Positions 1 to 7,327 of a stretch of 29,907 bases of DNA are shown one piece after another. The translations under genes and the position numbers were made by a program. Within the stretch, counting starts at the first letter, position 1. Each line of letters begins with the position of its first letter. The notes below the pieces were generated by a model. It saw nothing but the letters and a program-made list of their open reading frames with translations, was not told where the DNA came from and did not search any database. The stretch is taken from positions 1 through 29,907 of the forward strand of contig CAYMKI010000024.1 of assembly GCA_964390695.1 (NCBI GenBank). Reading direction: 5' to 3'. Source of the stretch: CAWACC01 sp964390695 (GTDB lineage Bacteria; Chlamydiota; Chlamydiia; Chlamydiales; Parachlamydiaceae).

Positions 1-118
1 ATAGGGTAGTAAAGATAGGTAGCCCTTTAGACTGTAACTATTGAAATTTACTATTTTAGTAGGCTCATCTGTCCCTTTATAGCTTAGGCAAATTACTAAT
101 TTATTCAAATGAGGATCT

Positions 119-1324
119 ATGCAATTTATACCTAGAGAAGTTCAATCATTAATTTTTTATCAACTCGATCCGGCTGCCTTGGGTGCAACTTTTCAGGTCT
201 GCAAAAGCTGGAATTCGCATATGCAGGAAGGTTTTTTTGCAGGCTATGCCAGCACGCGCAGTCCTCAGCAAATAGATGAGCTACCTCCAAAACTATTTGA
301 AAAGCTTCTACCACTTTTCTCGCAGACACAGCTATTTAGTCTAGAGGGCAAACGCATCACGCGTCATAGTGTGCATGATATACCTGAAACTCCCATCAAT
401 CAGCTCAATCTGCGCATCGTCAAACTGCTATGCAGCCTAGATTGGTACCGGGAAATCATCCAAGCCAAAGTAGGGCAATGTAAGTATATGTGGGGCACTG
501 ATAATTATACTTTTTGCGAGCAATTTACAGAAAGCCTTCCCTATGTTCATCTCTTTATAGTAGCTTATTCGGACTATTTGAAAGACGATAAATCGAAAAG
601 AGTCAATCCAGCGGATTTCTATCTAGATAAAAATTCTCAATTAATTAAAAAAAGGGAATTATTGGCTAATACCAGCATGTTCCACATCGATTCTGCAATA
701 ACATACATGGATAAACTGTGTGCTAATGACGATGTATGTCTACAGTGTATAGATCCTAAAGCTAGAGATGCTCTATATCAGGTTGTGTTTAGCCGGTACC
801 ATTATACACATTTCATATCCCCTCGAAATTCTTCCGATTGGTTTCATTTGCCTACCCACTTTTTTACCAATTTTTTTGATTCCTTGACATTGCGGTATTT
901 AGAGAGACAGGCTTGCAATGTATCCAATTCGCAGATTAACCCTTGGGAGGGTTTTTCCACCTCTGAGGATTATCCTGGCATGAAATCCACCTCTCGATTT
1001 ATTAATGTATCTACTTTAAATCCAAAACGAGTTGTAAATTGTTATTATAAAGATGGGTTTGATGTCTTAAAATTAAAAGGGATGAACAGCAAAAAATTGA
1101 AGAGCCTAAGCAAATGGCTATCAACAACGGCGATACGGATTGACGAATTGATTTTAGCTGCTAAAGAAGGTAACGACATCACGCAAGAGGATTTAAAAGA
1201 CTTTGATAACTGCTTAGCCCAGTCGAGGGTCAATAAGATGACGTTCTTCACGGCTTCCCCAATGGGTGGATATTTTACCAAACAAATAGAAAAAACTTAC
1301 CATAGCCAGAATATGGACATCTAA
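119..1324 (+). CDS. F-box domain protein, putative host-directed effector
   Basis: The first 32 residues fit an F-box: IPREV at 4-8, a hydrophobic run LIFYQL, and the closing VCKSW at 27-31. F-box proteins are eukaryotic SCF ubiquitin-ligase adaptors that bind Skp1, and amoeba-associated bacteria use them as secreted effectors. The remaining ~365 residues contain no repeat (no LRR or WD40) that I recognise, so the substrate-binding part is unassigned. GAGGA lies just before the ATG at 119, supporting this start. No signal peptide is visible, so secretion would have to be type III or similar; that is inference. The F-box call is good, the role in the host is inferred. The gene stands alone, facing ybaK tail to tail. 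Confidence 0.75.
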   Translation: MQFIPREVQSLIFYQLDPAALGATFQVCKSWNSHMQEGFFAGYASTRSPQQIDELPPKLFEKLLPLFSQTQLFSLEGKRITRHSVHDIPETPINQLNLRIVKLLCSLDWYREIIQAKVGQCKYMWGTDNYTFCEQFTESLPYVHLFIVAYSDYLKDDKSKRVNPADFYLDKNSQLIKKRELLANTSMFHIDSAITYMDKLCANDDVCLQCIDPKARDALYQVVFSRYHYTHFISPRNSSDWFHLPTHFFTNFFDSLTLRYLERQACNVSNSQINPWEGFSTSEDYPGMKSTSRFINVSTLNPKRVVNCYYKDGFDVLKLKGMNSKKLKSLSKWLSTTAIRIDELILAAKEGNDITQEDLKDFDNCLAQSRVNKMTFFTASPMGGYFTKQIEKTYHSQNMDI

Positions 1325-1353
1325 TTCCGCTTATCATTTGCTCTAGGGTGGGG

Positions 1354-1848
1354 TTATCGAGCCCCTCCTTTGAGGGTCTGAATATGGATGCCCATATCCA
1401 CCATGGTGGGTTGAGCCAGCTTTTTATAGTCACGCCATTTCATTTTGATCATCTGGGTGTGGGAGCCGGCATTAAATACGATGTGTTCATCCTCTTCGAG
1501 GAGTTTGTCAGCATATATGGGAAGGTTGTACAAATGGCCAAGAGGCGGTTCGGCGCCGACTTCAAAGTCTGGAAACAGCTTGGAAATTTCCTGTTCATTA
1601 GCGATATCCACGTGTTTGACGTGCAGCAGGTCTTTGAGCTTAAATAGGTCGATATAATAGATGGCTGGAAGCAGGCACATGAAGAAATTGCCGTCTCCTT
1701 TGACGATGACCGATTTCACCATTTGTCTGCCAGGCACATGCTGAGAATCTGCGATTTCCATAGCCGTATAGGCGAGAGGGTGTTCCAATATCTCGAAAGA
1801 GACATGGTTTTGTTTCAGGTAATCGGTAATGATTTTTGATAGACTCAT
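1354..1848 (-). CDS. YbaK/ProX-type aminoacyl-tRNA deacylase
   Basis: This 164-residue protein has the YbaK/EbsC/ProX editing-domain pattern: an N-terminal helix, an ILEHP element near residue 20, GRQMVKSVIVK, the glycine-rich FPDFEVGAEPPLG, then NLPIYAD and FNAGSH. Proteins of this fold hydrolyse mischarged aminoacyl-tRNA (for example Ala- or Cys-tRNAPro) in trans in the cytoplasm. The substrate cannot be read from sequence. An in-frame ATG four codons upstream (1860) gives a longer form, but a G-run lies about five bases before the ATG at 1848, so I prefer the shorter one. The length is normal for a stand-alone editing protein. It lies on the same strand as hsp20, with a repeat element between them. 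Confidence 0.8.
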   Translation of the reverse strand: MSLSKIITDYLKQNHVSFEILEHPLAYTAMEIADSQHVPGRQMVKSVIVKGDGNFFMCLLPAIYYIDLFKLKDLLHVKHVDIANEQEISKLFPDFEVGAEPPLGHLYNLPIYADKLLEEDEHIVFNAGSHTQMIKMKWRDYKKLAQPTMVDMGIHIQTLKGGAR

Positions 1849-1893
1849 ACAAACCCCCATAGAGTAGATTATGATCGAATACTTAACATAAGG

Positions 1894-1998
1894 TGAACCA
1901 CAGAGCTCTCCGAGGACACAGAAAGTTACAAAATCGCGATTTTAAATACATTTCTTTATATTTTGTTCCTCTTTGTTCTCGGTGAACTCTGTGGTTCA
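1894..1998. repeat. Inverted-repeat (MITE-like) intergenic element
   Basis: The left arm begins TGAACCACAGAG and continues with CCGAGGACACAGA; the right arm is its imperfect reverse complement and ends CTCTGTGGTTCA. The arms are about 32 bases long and enclose a ~40-base AT-rich centre with a perfect 14-bp palindrome, AAAATCGCGATTTT (1930-1943). The element fills most of the space between hsp20 and ybaK. A related stretch occurs at 13573-13610, so this is a dispersed family. It could fold as a long hairpin in RNA. Confidence 0.75.
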
Positions 1999-2042
1999 AT
2001 TAAATACGCACTTTCTACGGTGCCGAGTAGTTACAAAACATC

Positions 2043-2510
2043 TTACTTGCGAGTGGTTCCCTTTTTAGACACGTTGATTTTTTTAGTTTCTGTTTTTTTT
2101 GTTTTAGCAAGTTCGATAGTGAGCAGTCCATTTTCGCTATAGGCATTTACGTTGTTTTCATCCACTTGTTCGGGTAGGGTAATGGTTCTAGAATAGGAAC
2201 GGCTAGCTTGCAGCCAAATCTTGCGATTTTTTTCCTGTTCTTTTTTTTCTTCGCTCTTTTCTCCATGAATGTATAGTACACCGTCTTTTAACGAGACTTG
2301 GATTTCGTTTGTTTCCAAACCCGGCATAGGCACTTTTACCGTCACGGTTTTATCATCCGATTCTATTTGAACGTCATTTTTGAATAGATTTTGCCAGCTG
2401 GAAAGTGGGCTGAATTCTTCTTCGGCATTTTCGAGAAATGAAGGAAAACGGGAGTAGGGAAATGAAAACCAGGATTGGGGTATTAAACTTTTTTGATGTT
2501 GACTAGCCAT
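2043..2510 (-). CDS. Small heat-shock protein (Hsp20/alpha-crystallin)
   Basis: A 155-residue protein with the three sHSP parts. There is an aromatic-rich N-terminal arm (residues 1-43). The alpha-crystallin domain spans about 44-138 and has the VKVPMPGLE strand and the signature AYSENGLLTIEL at 123-134. The short Lys-rich tail has an I-x-V motif (INV, about 145-147) of the kind that docks into neighbouring dimers. Such proteins are ATP-independent holdases that keep unfolding cytoplasmic proteins soluble. A longer reading frame extends 18 codons upstream, but AAGGAGG sits six bases before the ATG at 2510, which fixes the start. Its upstream region holds two inverted repeats that may be regulatory. 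Confidence 0.9.
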   Translation of the reverse strand: MASQHQKSLIPQSWFSFPYSRFPSFLENAEEEFSPLSSWQNLFKNDVQIESDDKTVTVKVPMPGLETNEIQVSLKDGVLYIHGEKSEEKKEQEKNRKIWLQASRSYSRTITLPEQVDENNVNAYSENGLLTIELAKTKKTETKKINVSKKGTTRK

Positions 2511-2597
2511 AAAAAACCTCCTTAATTTGTTTTTGCAGGAATTAAATAATGGGCAAATAGCCAAGATCTGGCTGGATTTACCCTATACATAAATTTA

Positions 2598-2612
2598 AAC
2601 ATTGTAAATGTT
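2598..2612. promoter_or_regulatory. 15-bp palindrome upstream of hsp20
   Basis: AACATT-GTA-AATGTT is a perfect 6-3-6 inverted repeat about 90 bases upstream of the hsp20 start. Size and symmetry fit a dimeric repressor site. It lacks the TTAGCACTC arms of the HrcA/CIRCE element, so it is not CIRCE. Function is inferred from position only. Confidence 0.35.
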
Positions 2613-2630
2613 ATGCATACCAAAAGAAGA

Positions 2631-2689
2631 GGTGTAAGACAATCTCTTTTATTCGTGAACACCCGTTTCGTTGCGGTTAGGCTTACACC
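2631..2689. repeat. Intergenic inverted repeat, 8-bp arms
   Basis: GGTGTAAG (2631-2638) and CTTACACC (2682-2689) are perfect inverted arms around 43 bases. The 2511-2885 intergenic stretch between divergent hsp20 and the thioredoxin-fold gene holds this, the 2598 palindrome and the promoters of both genes; I see no gene in it. The arms may be a small element remnant or an RNA stem. Confidence 0.35.
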
Positions 2690-2885
2690 GATCCACATTG
2701 AGTCTCTAATTTCATCTTATCCGAAATTTATTTTATGTCAAGTTGCTGCTAAACGAAAAAATATAGATCTAAAGTCATAAAAATCCAGCCATCTCAGGTT
2801 CATTTTGCAATATATGCATTTGGGGGTTATAGTGCGCTTATATACCCAAATGTTCACGTTGTTTAGATAAATCAGAGAGGTGGTG

Positions 2886-3467
2886 ATGCCTTTTACCCTT
2901 GAAACCGGTGCTAAAGCCCCGGACTTTTCCCTTAAAGCCACAGATGGCAAGATCTATTCCCTTAAAGACTTCGCAGAGGCTGACATCCTCGTGATTTTCT
3001 TCACATGCAATCATTGTCCGTATGTCACAGGATCGGATGAAGTCACCCGAGAGGTGGCTTTAAAATATAAACCCCATGGAGTGCGTTTTGTCGGCATCAA
3101 CTCCAACAGTCCCGAGCATTATCCTGAAGACGCGTATGAGGGTATGCTCAAGCGTATGCAAGAGAAGAAATTTCCATGGAACTATCTGCATGATCCCTCT
3201 CAGGAAGTCGCTAGATCTTATGGCGCATTACGCACACCTCATTTTTACGTCTTTGATAGACAAAGGCGCTTAGTTTACACGGGTAGAGGTGTGGATAGCC
3301 CAAGGGATACGAGCAAGATGAAAATTAACGATTTGGACAGGGCCCTTGCCGAAATAACGCAGGGGAAAGCGGTGTCTATTTCCAGGACAAATCCAATTGG
3401 TTGCAATGTCAAATGGAAAGGGAAAGACGCGCATTGGATGCCTGAAGAGGCCTGCGATCTCATCTAG
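2886..3467 (+). CDS. Thioredoxin-fold peroxiredoxin/TlpA-like protein
   Basis: A 193-residue cytoplasmic protein starting with the AhpC/TSA-type element GAKAPDFSLKATDG (residues 8-21). The redox site is the CxxC C41-N-H-C44 in FFTCNHCPYV, and a cis-proline-type RTPHFYVFD follows. This matches a family of thioredoxin-like proteins annotated as AhpC/TSA or redoxin, probably thiol peroxidases or disulfide reductases; the substrate is unknown. No signal peptide is seen. AGAGAGG (2873-2880) supports the ATG at 2886 rather than the two in-frame GTG codons just before it. The C-terminus has a further cysteine pair position (NPIGCNVKW and EEACDLI), whose role is unclear. Confidence 0.85.
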   Translation: MPFTLETGAKAPDFSLKATDGKIYSLKDFAEADILVIFFTCNHCPYVTGSDEVTREVALKYKPHGVRFVGINSNSPEHYPEDAYEGMLKRMQEKKFPWNYLHDPSQEVARSYGALRTPHFYVFDRQRRLVYTGRGVDSPRDTSKMKINDLDRALAEITQGKAVSISRTNPIGCNVKWKGKDAHWMPEEACDLI

Positions 3468-3697
3468 TGTCTATTTCTGCAGGTCGGAGGCATGGAGTTT
3501 CCGCTAAAAAAGTTATGAATCCCAGTTTGGTGCGAAAGAGGGTAGCTTGAGGAAGGCAGCCCAGAAGGGGCAACGCGCTTCTCGGTAAAAGAGAAGGTAG
3601 CGGAAATTGCTGCAGGAGGCGCAAGCCCTTTGTATCAAAAACGCGTTTTGTGATATAAAGTCTTCGGTGTGATTGAGGTGCAACAAGGAAACACAAC
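3468..3697. other. Unassigned G-rich intergenic region before pyrH
   Basis: This 230-base stretch has no supportable gene. It is more GC- and purine-rich than other gaps in the window and contains a 6-bp hairpin, CTTCTC-N7-GAGAAG (3578-3596). The pyrH ribosome binding site lies at its end. I compared it by eye with tmRNA, SRP RNA and RNase P landmarks and found none. A minus-strand frame stays open across it but does not look like protein. It could be a structured leader or a small RNA. Confidence 0.3.
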
Positions 3698-4414
3698 ATG
3701 AACTTTAAGAGAGTACTGATTAAATTATCCGGCGAAATTTTGATGGGATCGCAAAAATTCGGGCTGCAGCATGAGGCTTGTCATTCGATTGCGTTGGCGT
3801 TGCAGTCTTTGCAGGCGGCAGGTTTGCAAGTGGCGGTGGTCATTGGAGGCGGAAATATCTTCAGGGGAATATCGTTGAATGCTCTCGGCATGGAGCGTAC
3901 TCCGGCGGACCACATGGGCATGTTATCTACGATGATAAATGCCATTGCTTTGAAGCAAGCTTTAGCCTTTGTAGGTTCCCCGGGGAAAATAATGACAGCT
4001 TTAGAGTGTCCAAAGGTGGCAGAGGCATATCATTGGGAGCGTGCCTTGGAATACCTGAAGAGTGGGCATGTGGTTATCTTTGCTGGAGGAACAGGCAATC
4101 CCTACTTTACCACAGATACGGCCGCGGCCCTGCGGGCGAGTGAGATTCATGCCGATATTCTGCTTAAGGCCACAAAGGTGGATGGTATTTATAACAAAGA
4201 TCCCATTAAATATCCCGAGGCCGTCAAGTACGATCGCATGAGCTACACGCAAATTTTAACCGAGAAGCTGGAAGTCATGGATGCTACCTCCATTGCGCTT
4301 TGTAGAAGCAATAAAATCCCCGTTTTTGTATTTAATATGAAATGGATCACCGAAGGAAAAATCCTCGAGCTACTGACCCATCAAGAGCAGGGAACTTTGG
4401 TTACAGAATCATGA
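3698..4414 (+). CDS. pyrH: Uridylate kinase (UMP kinase)
   Basis: Phosphorylates UMP to UDP with ATP, an essential step in pyrimidine nucleotide synthesis in the cytoplasm. The 238 residues cover the whole bacterial PyrH fold: VLIKLSGE at 6-13 (phosphate-binding Lys9), VVIGGGNIFRG at 48-57, ADHMGML with Asp71, the FAGGTGNPYFTTDTAAALRA segment, and LLKATKVDGIYNKDP. AAGGA lies about eight bases before the ATG at 3698. It is followed by frr in the same direction, as is usual in bacteria. In Chlamydia genomes tsf lies directly upstream; here the upstream neighbour is the thioredoxin-fold gene. Confidence 0.96.
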   Translation: MNFKRVLIKLSGEILMGSQKFGLQHEACHSIALALQSLQAAGLQVAVVIGGGNIFRGISLNALGMERTPADHMGMLSTMINAIALKQALAFVGSPGKIMTALECPKVAEAYHWERALEYLKSGHVVIFAGGTGNPYFTTDTAAALRASEIHADILLKATKVDGIYNKDPIKYPEAVKYDRMSYTQILTEKLEVMDATSIALCRSNKIPVFVFNMKWITEGKILELLTHQEQGTLVTES

Positions 4415-4418
4415 ATAA

Positions 4419-4440
4419 CCGGAGTTTTTCCAAACTCCAG
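4419..4440 (+). terminator. Intercistronic hairpin between pyrH and frr
   Basis: CCGGAGTTT and AAACTCCAG form a nine-position stem with one mismatch and a four-base loop, starting five bases after the pyrH stop. No U-tract follows, so it is more likely a processing, stabilising or attenuating hairpin than a full terminator. Confidence 0.5.
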
Positions 4441-4462
4441 TAAATAATAGAAGGTGAAAGCA

Positions 4463-5014
4463 ATGAGTATAACAGATCAAACAAAATCTAAAATGACAGA
4501 CGCCTTAGAGCATCTGAAGCAGGAGCTTAAGAGTATCCGTACGGGAAGGGCCAATCCAGGCATGCTAGACCATGTGACAGCGGATGTTTACGGCACCCAG
4601 ATGCGCATCAAGGATATGGCCTCCATCACAATTCCTGAGCCTAGGCAGCTGCTGATCACGCCTTTTGACCATACCAATAAAGCGGCTATAGCAAAAGGTA
4701 TAGAAAAAGCCAATATAGGCGTGATGCCAATTGTTGATGGCAATGTAGTGCGTTTAAAAATTCCACCTATGGACGAGAATTTGCGCAAGGAAATGATTAA
4801 ACTGTGTGCAAAACGTTGTGAGGAGGCTAAAATTAGCATCCGCAACGAGCGCCGGCATGCTAATGATACTGTGAAAAAACAGAAGAACGATGGGCTTATC
4901 GCTGAAGATGAGATGAAGAAACTGGAGAAAATCATACAGGATTTGACAGATAAATTCTGCAAAGAAGCAGATGAAATCACAGCGAAAAAAGAAAAAGAAG
5001 TGTCAACGATATAA
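4463..5014 (+). CDS. frr: Ribosome recycling factor
   Basis: Splits post-termination 70S ribosomes together with EF-G. The 183-residue length is standard. The signature LKSIRTGRANPGML lies near the N-terminus, followed by domain II (YGTQMRIKDMASITIPEPRQLLITPFD) and the long helical bundle ending KKEKEVSTI. AGAAGG at 4448-4453 sits before the ATG at 4463, so I use this start rather than an in-frame GTG at 4454. It is probably cotranscribed with pyrH across the hairpin. Confidence 0.96.
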   Translation: MSITDQTKSKMTDALEHLKQELKSIRTGRANPGMLDHVTADVYGTQMRIKDMASITIPEPRQLLITPFDHTNKAAIAKGIEKANIGVMPIVDGNVVRLKIPPMDENLRKEMIKLCAKRCEEAKISIRNERRHANDTVKKQKNDGLIAEDEMKKLEKIIQDLTDKFCKEADEITAKKEKEVSTI

Positions 5015-5058
5015 AAGTGTTGCACAAAAAAAGGAAAATCGTTTAAGATTAGTACTCG

Positions 5059-5088
5059 TTGAATGAGTTAATAGGGATACCTGATAAA
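5059..5088 (+). promoter_or_regulatory. Candidate promoter for the tRNA pair
   Basis: TTGAAT (5059-5064) and GATAAA (5083-5088) are separated by 18 bases, and the second box ends 28 bases before the tRNA-Glu gene. Both hexamers match the sigma-70-type consensus at four of six positions, so support is moderate at best. Confidence 0.35.
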
Positions 5089-5116
5089 GCCCTAAATTCA
5101 GCAACGAGCCTAGTTA

Positions 5117-5191
5117 GGCCCCATCGTCTAGTCTGGCCTAGGACACCGGATTTTCATTCCGATAACAGGGGTTCGAATCCCCTTGGGGTCA
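5117..5191 (+). tRNA. tRNA-Glu (anticodon TTC)
   Basis: The seven-pair acceptor stem is GGCCCCA with TGGGGTC (one G-U pair), with discriminator A at 5191. The T-arm is GGGG-TTCGAAT-CCCC. The anticodon loop is TTTTCAT at 5151-5157, with TTC at 5153-5155. The outermost anticodon-stem position appears as C-A (CCGGA against TCCGA), a mismatch. CCA is not encoded. The tRNA-Lys gene follows after nine bases. Confidence 0.95.
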
Positions 5192-5200
5192 TTGATATAT

Positions 5201-5273
5201 GAGACTTTAGCTCAGTTGGTAGAGCACCTCACTTTTAATGAGGGAGTCGATGGTTCGAGTCCATCAAGTCTCA
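5201..5273 (+). tRNA. tRNA-Lys (anticodon TTT)
   Basis: Acceptor GAGACTT pairs with AAGTCTC. The D-arm contains TAGCTCAGTTGGTAGAGCA, and the anticodon stem is CCTCA/TGAGG with loop CTTTTAA and TTT at 5234-5236. The T-arm is GATGG-TTCGAGT-CCATC. Discriminator A is at 5273 and CCA is not encoded. A T-run (TTTATCTTTTTT) follows and may end the transcript. Confidence 0.96.
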
Positions 5274-5345
5274 TTTATCTTTTTTATACAGCCTATCGTG
5301 TTTGTTCCTTTATTTATATCATCCCCTAATATTTTCAATTAAAAT

Positions 5346-5648
5346 AGACCTTTTGCATAATTCATTTCCTTCCCGATGCCCATGCCCTTGCCCGATTAAC
5401 GTTATTTTTCAGCCATCTTAATTAGCATCGATACTATACCCATCAATAGTTCTCGTCCTTAATGAAAGTTGGCTCACAGTTTCTTATTTTTGCATAAAGG
5501 ACCAAGAAATTTTGAAAACTGAAGTTTTATACTAAGAAGTTGATCGTGAAAAGGATTTTTATTTTGGGCACGGGCACGGGCACGGGCATGGGCATGGGCA
5601 TGGGCACGGGCATGGGCATGGGCAAGGAAATGAATTATGCAAGAGGTC
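5346..5648. repeat. Repeat element with inverted ends and internal hexamer array
   Basis: The left end (5346-5393) and right end (about 5608-5648) are inverted copies built around AAGGAAATGAATTATGCAA followed by a GGTC box, each joined to GGGCAT/GGGCAA hexamers. A third copy lies at 13656-13716. The ~300-base unit looks like a non-autonomous dispersed element. The rest of 5274-5745 holds only AT-rich sequence and one hairpin, and no gene: a minus-strand frame through it is an Ala-His/Ala-Arg repeat forced by the hexamers. Confidence 0.7.
5566..5625 (+). repeat. Tandem hexanucleotide repeat (GGGCAY), ten copies
   Basis: Ten adjacent hexamers: GGGCAC three times, GGGCAT three times, GGGCAC once, GGGCAT twice, then GGGCAA. 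Only the last base of the unit varies. Such arrays change copy number by slippage, so strain-to-strain length differences are likely. It lies in the intergenic space between tRNA-Lys and the monooxygenase gene. Confidence 0.95.
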
Positions 5649-5692
5649 CAATGTAACACCCTAGAGTATCCCTCTGGGGTGGCATTCATCAT

Positions 5693-5719
5693 CTGTAGCA
5701 GCCTCAAAGGCTGCTACAG
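5693..5719 (-). terminator. Strong hairpin downstream of the monooxygenase gene
   Basis: CTGTAGCAGCC-TCAAA-GGCTGCTACAG is a perfect 11-bp stem with a five-base loop, 26 bases past the stop of the minus-strand monooxygenase. No clear U-tract follows on either strand, so it is a likely but not classical terminator. Confidence 0.6.
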
Positions 5720-5745
5720 TAATAGAAGAGAGGGCCATTGAGCCT

Positions 5746-7026
5746 CTATGTTGTCGCATTTGAATCGAAATGATGCATCCACACGCTTTCTCGGCAGCTA
5801 AGCTGGATCTTGGCGGCGTGAGGCCAGTGTTGGGCTTCATACTCCCGGTTGATTTTAGACCAGTTGATTTGCCCTTCCTCGAGCAGTGATTTCTTGGTGA
5901 TTTCTATAAAGCGCTGTACCCCTTCTACCGCTAAATTGGCACCGCGGCCTTTATAGGGACTGACAGGGTGGGCTGCATCTCCCATAAAGGTGATGGGCCC
6001 TGCGTCTTCAAGGGGAGACAAGGGGTCTCTATCGTATAAGAGTCCGCTGCGCATGGTTGTGGGATCGGTATCTTTGAGGTGATTGATAAATGTTGATTTC
6101 CATCCCTTTTGAGTGATTTCATCAACGATATATTTGAGCATATCTGTGTGCGATGGCAACGGTTTTTGTTCAGGCCATGGGAAAAACATCTGCCAGTTGT
6201 AGTTTTCGACGTTGTAAGGTTTTGAGAACAGTCTCCACCCTTTAAAGTCATCCACTTGAAATTCATGATCTAGGTGCTCTGTGGCTTTGGCATTCGGAAT
6301 ACATCCATATACACCCACCACACCCAGGTAGTTCTTTTTATCTTTGGCCACCTGATTGCGCAAGGGGGAGTTTACACCATCCGCGGCGATCAGATTGGAG
6401 GCTTCCAGGGTCAGGCTTTGTCCGTTAGAGACTAAGTGGATCTTGAGGCCGCGATCTGTTTTTTCAAAAGTATCTACACGTGTGTCCCAAAGCACCTTGT
6501 CTTTTCCTAGCTTTTCAAGCATGCTTTCGCGGATTTCTCCTCTTGCCATGACTTTTTTATGATCGATAGGATTGGTCTTTAAATCATGGGATAGGAGTTG
6601 CCCATCTGAGTTATAGCCTTCATAACCCTTGGTCAGCCTAACCGTTCTTTGATCGATATTGGGGACCGCATGAATGGATTTTATGTACGTCACGGTGTTA
6701 TGCAGCAGAGATAGTCCGTATCCTTGATTTCTAGTGGCAGGGTCTTTTTCGCGTTCGACGAGTATATAGGAGATTTGCTGGGATGGAGGTAGGGAAATGT
6801 TTAACTCATTCAGGGCATTGGCCAAGGTTAAGCCGGCGATGCCAGCTCCGGAAATGAGGATCGGGAGGGTGTGGTTAAATGCTTCTTGCGTCTTGGTGGC
6901 CGCGGCGACAAGTGCGGCCGGAACGGGAAGCAGGATATTATCTACAGCGGGTTTCTCTAGAAGAGATGAAGATGTAGGGTTAACAGTATTTGAAATAGCG
7001 CCAGAATATGGCATAAAAGAATGCAT
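5746..7026 (-). CDS. FAD-dependent monooxygenase (PHBH-type)
   Basis: A 426-residue flavoprotein with all three family fingerprints. The dinucleotide-binding GAGIAG is at 60-65, a mid-chain AADGVNSPLRNQ (the DG motif, about 214-225) follows, and ITFMGDAAHPVSPYKGRGAN contacts FAD (about 345-364). Enzymes of this group hydroxylate or epoxidise aromatic and other substrates using NAD(P)H and oxygen; the substrate cannot be told from sequence. The 52-residue N-terminal extension before the FAD domain is unusually long and contains a hydrophobic stretch (ILLPVPAALVAAA, 31-43). AAGGAG precedes the ATG at 7026. It stands alone within the segment inserted between frr and mcsA. Confidence 0.85.
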   Translation of the reverse strand: MHSFMPYSGAISNTVNPTSSSLLEKPAVDNILLPVPAALVAAATKTQEAFNHTLPILISGAGIAGLTLANALNELNISLPPSQQISYILVEREKDPATRNQGYGLSLLHNTVTYIKSIHAVPNIDQRTVRLTKGYEGYNSDGQLLSHDLKTNPIDHKKVMARGEIRESMLEKLGKDKVLWDTRVDTFEKTDRGLKIHLVSNGQSLTLEASNLIAADGVNSPLRNQVAKDKKNYLGVVGVYGCIPNAKATEHLDHEFQVDDFKGWRLFSKPYNVENYNWQMFFPWPEQKPLPSHTDMLKYIVDEITQKGWKSTFINHLKDTDPTTMRSGLLYDRDPLSPLEDAGPITFMGDAAHPVSPYKGRGANLAVEGVQRFIEITKKSLLEEGQINWSKINREYEAQHWPHAAKIQLSCRESVWMHHFDSNATT

Positions 7027-7199
7027 GAGAGCTCCTTAAATAAAGGATAAAGAGACCCTCACCAAAAACTGACCTTAGTGTCTTTCACCCAGGAAGGCCG
7101 AGAGTGGCAAAATACATTCAGTTTTCTTATAAGTAATTAAAACAGAATGATATGTTTTTTGGCAACATGCAAAACTTGATCATGCCTGGTCGCGGTCAA

Positions 7200-7209
7200 N
7201 NNNNNNNNN
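7200..7209. other. Assembly gap (ten N)
   Basis: Ten N bases mark a scaffold join between the monooxygenase and beta-barrel genes. A fixed-length run usually does not reflect the true gap size, so a repeat or insertion sequence may be missing here. The surrounding 7027-7327 shows no gene; it carries the upstream regions of both flanking genes, which point away from each other. Confidence 0.95.
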
Positions 7210-7327
7210 TCTAAGCTTTTCTCTAACTGTTCATCACTGTACAATTTGCAGATTATTTAGATTGCAAAATTATTGAATTTGTGACAAGAGGAGATAATAT
7301 ACCCAAATATTATGCGAGGAATCAATT

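Noticed and set aside
2598..2612. CIRCE element for hsp20
   Set aside because: The palindrome lacks the conserved TTAGCACTC-N9-GAGTGCTAA sequence.
2738..2950. Minus-strand 70-codon frame upstream of the thioredoxin-fold gene
   Set aside because: It overlaps the start of a well-supported gene and has no family or ribosome binding site.
3478..3697. tmRNA, SRP RNA or RNase P RNA
   Set aside because: The conserved landmarks (tRNA-like ends, GGAA tetraloop context, GAGGAAAGTCCG) are absent.
3460..3699. Minus-strand 79-codon frame across the pre-pyrH gap
   Set aside because: It exactly spans the intergenic region and overlaps both neighbouring genes only at their ends; the peptide has no recognisable family or ribosome binding site.
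5566..5625. Array as a CRISPR
   Set aside because: Units are six bases with no spacers, and there are no cas genes.
5474..5707. Minus-strand frame encoding Ala-His/Ala-Arg repeats
   Set aside because: The repetitive peptide is forced by the GGGCAY hexamer array; no ribosome binding site or family.
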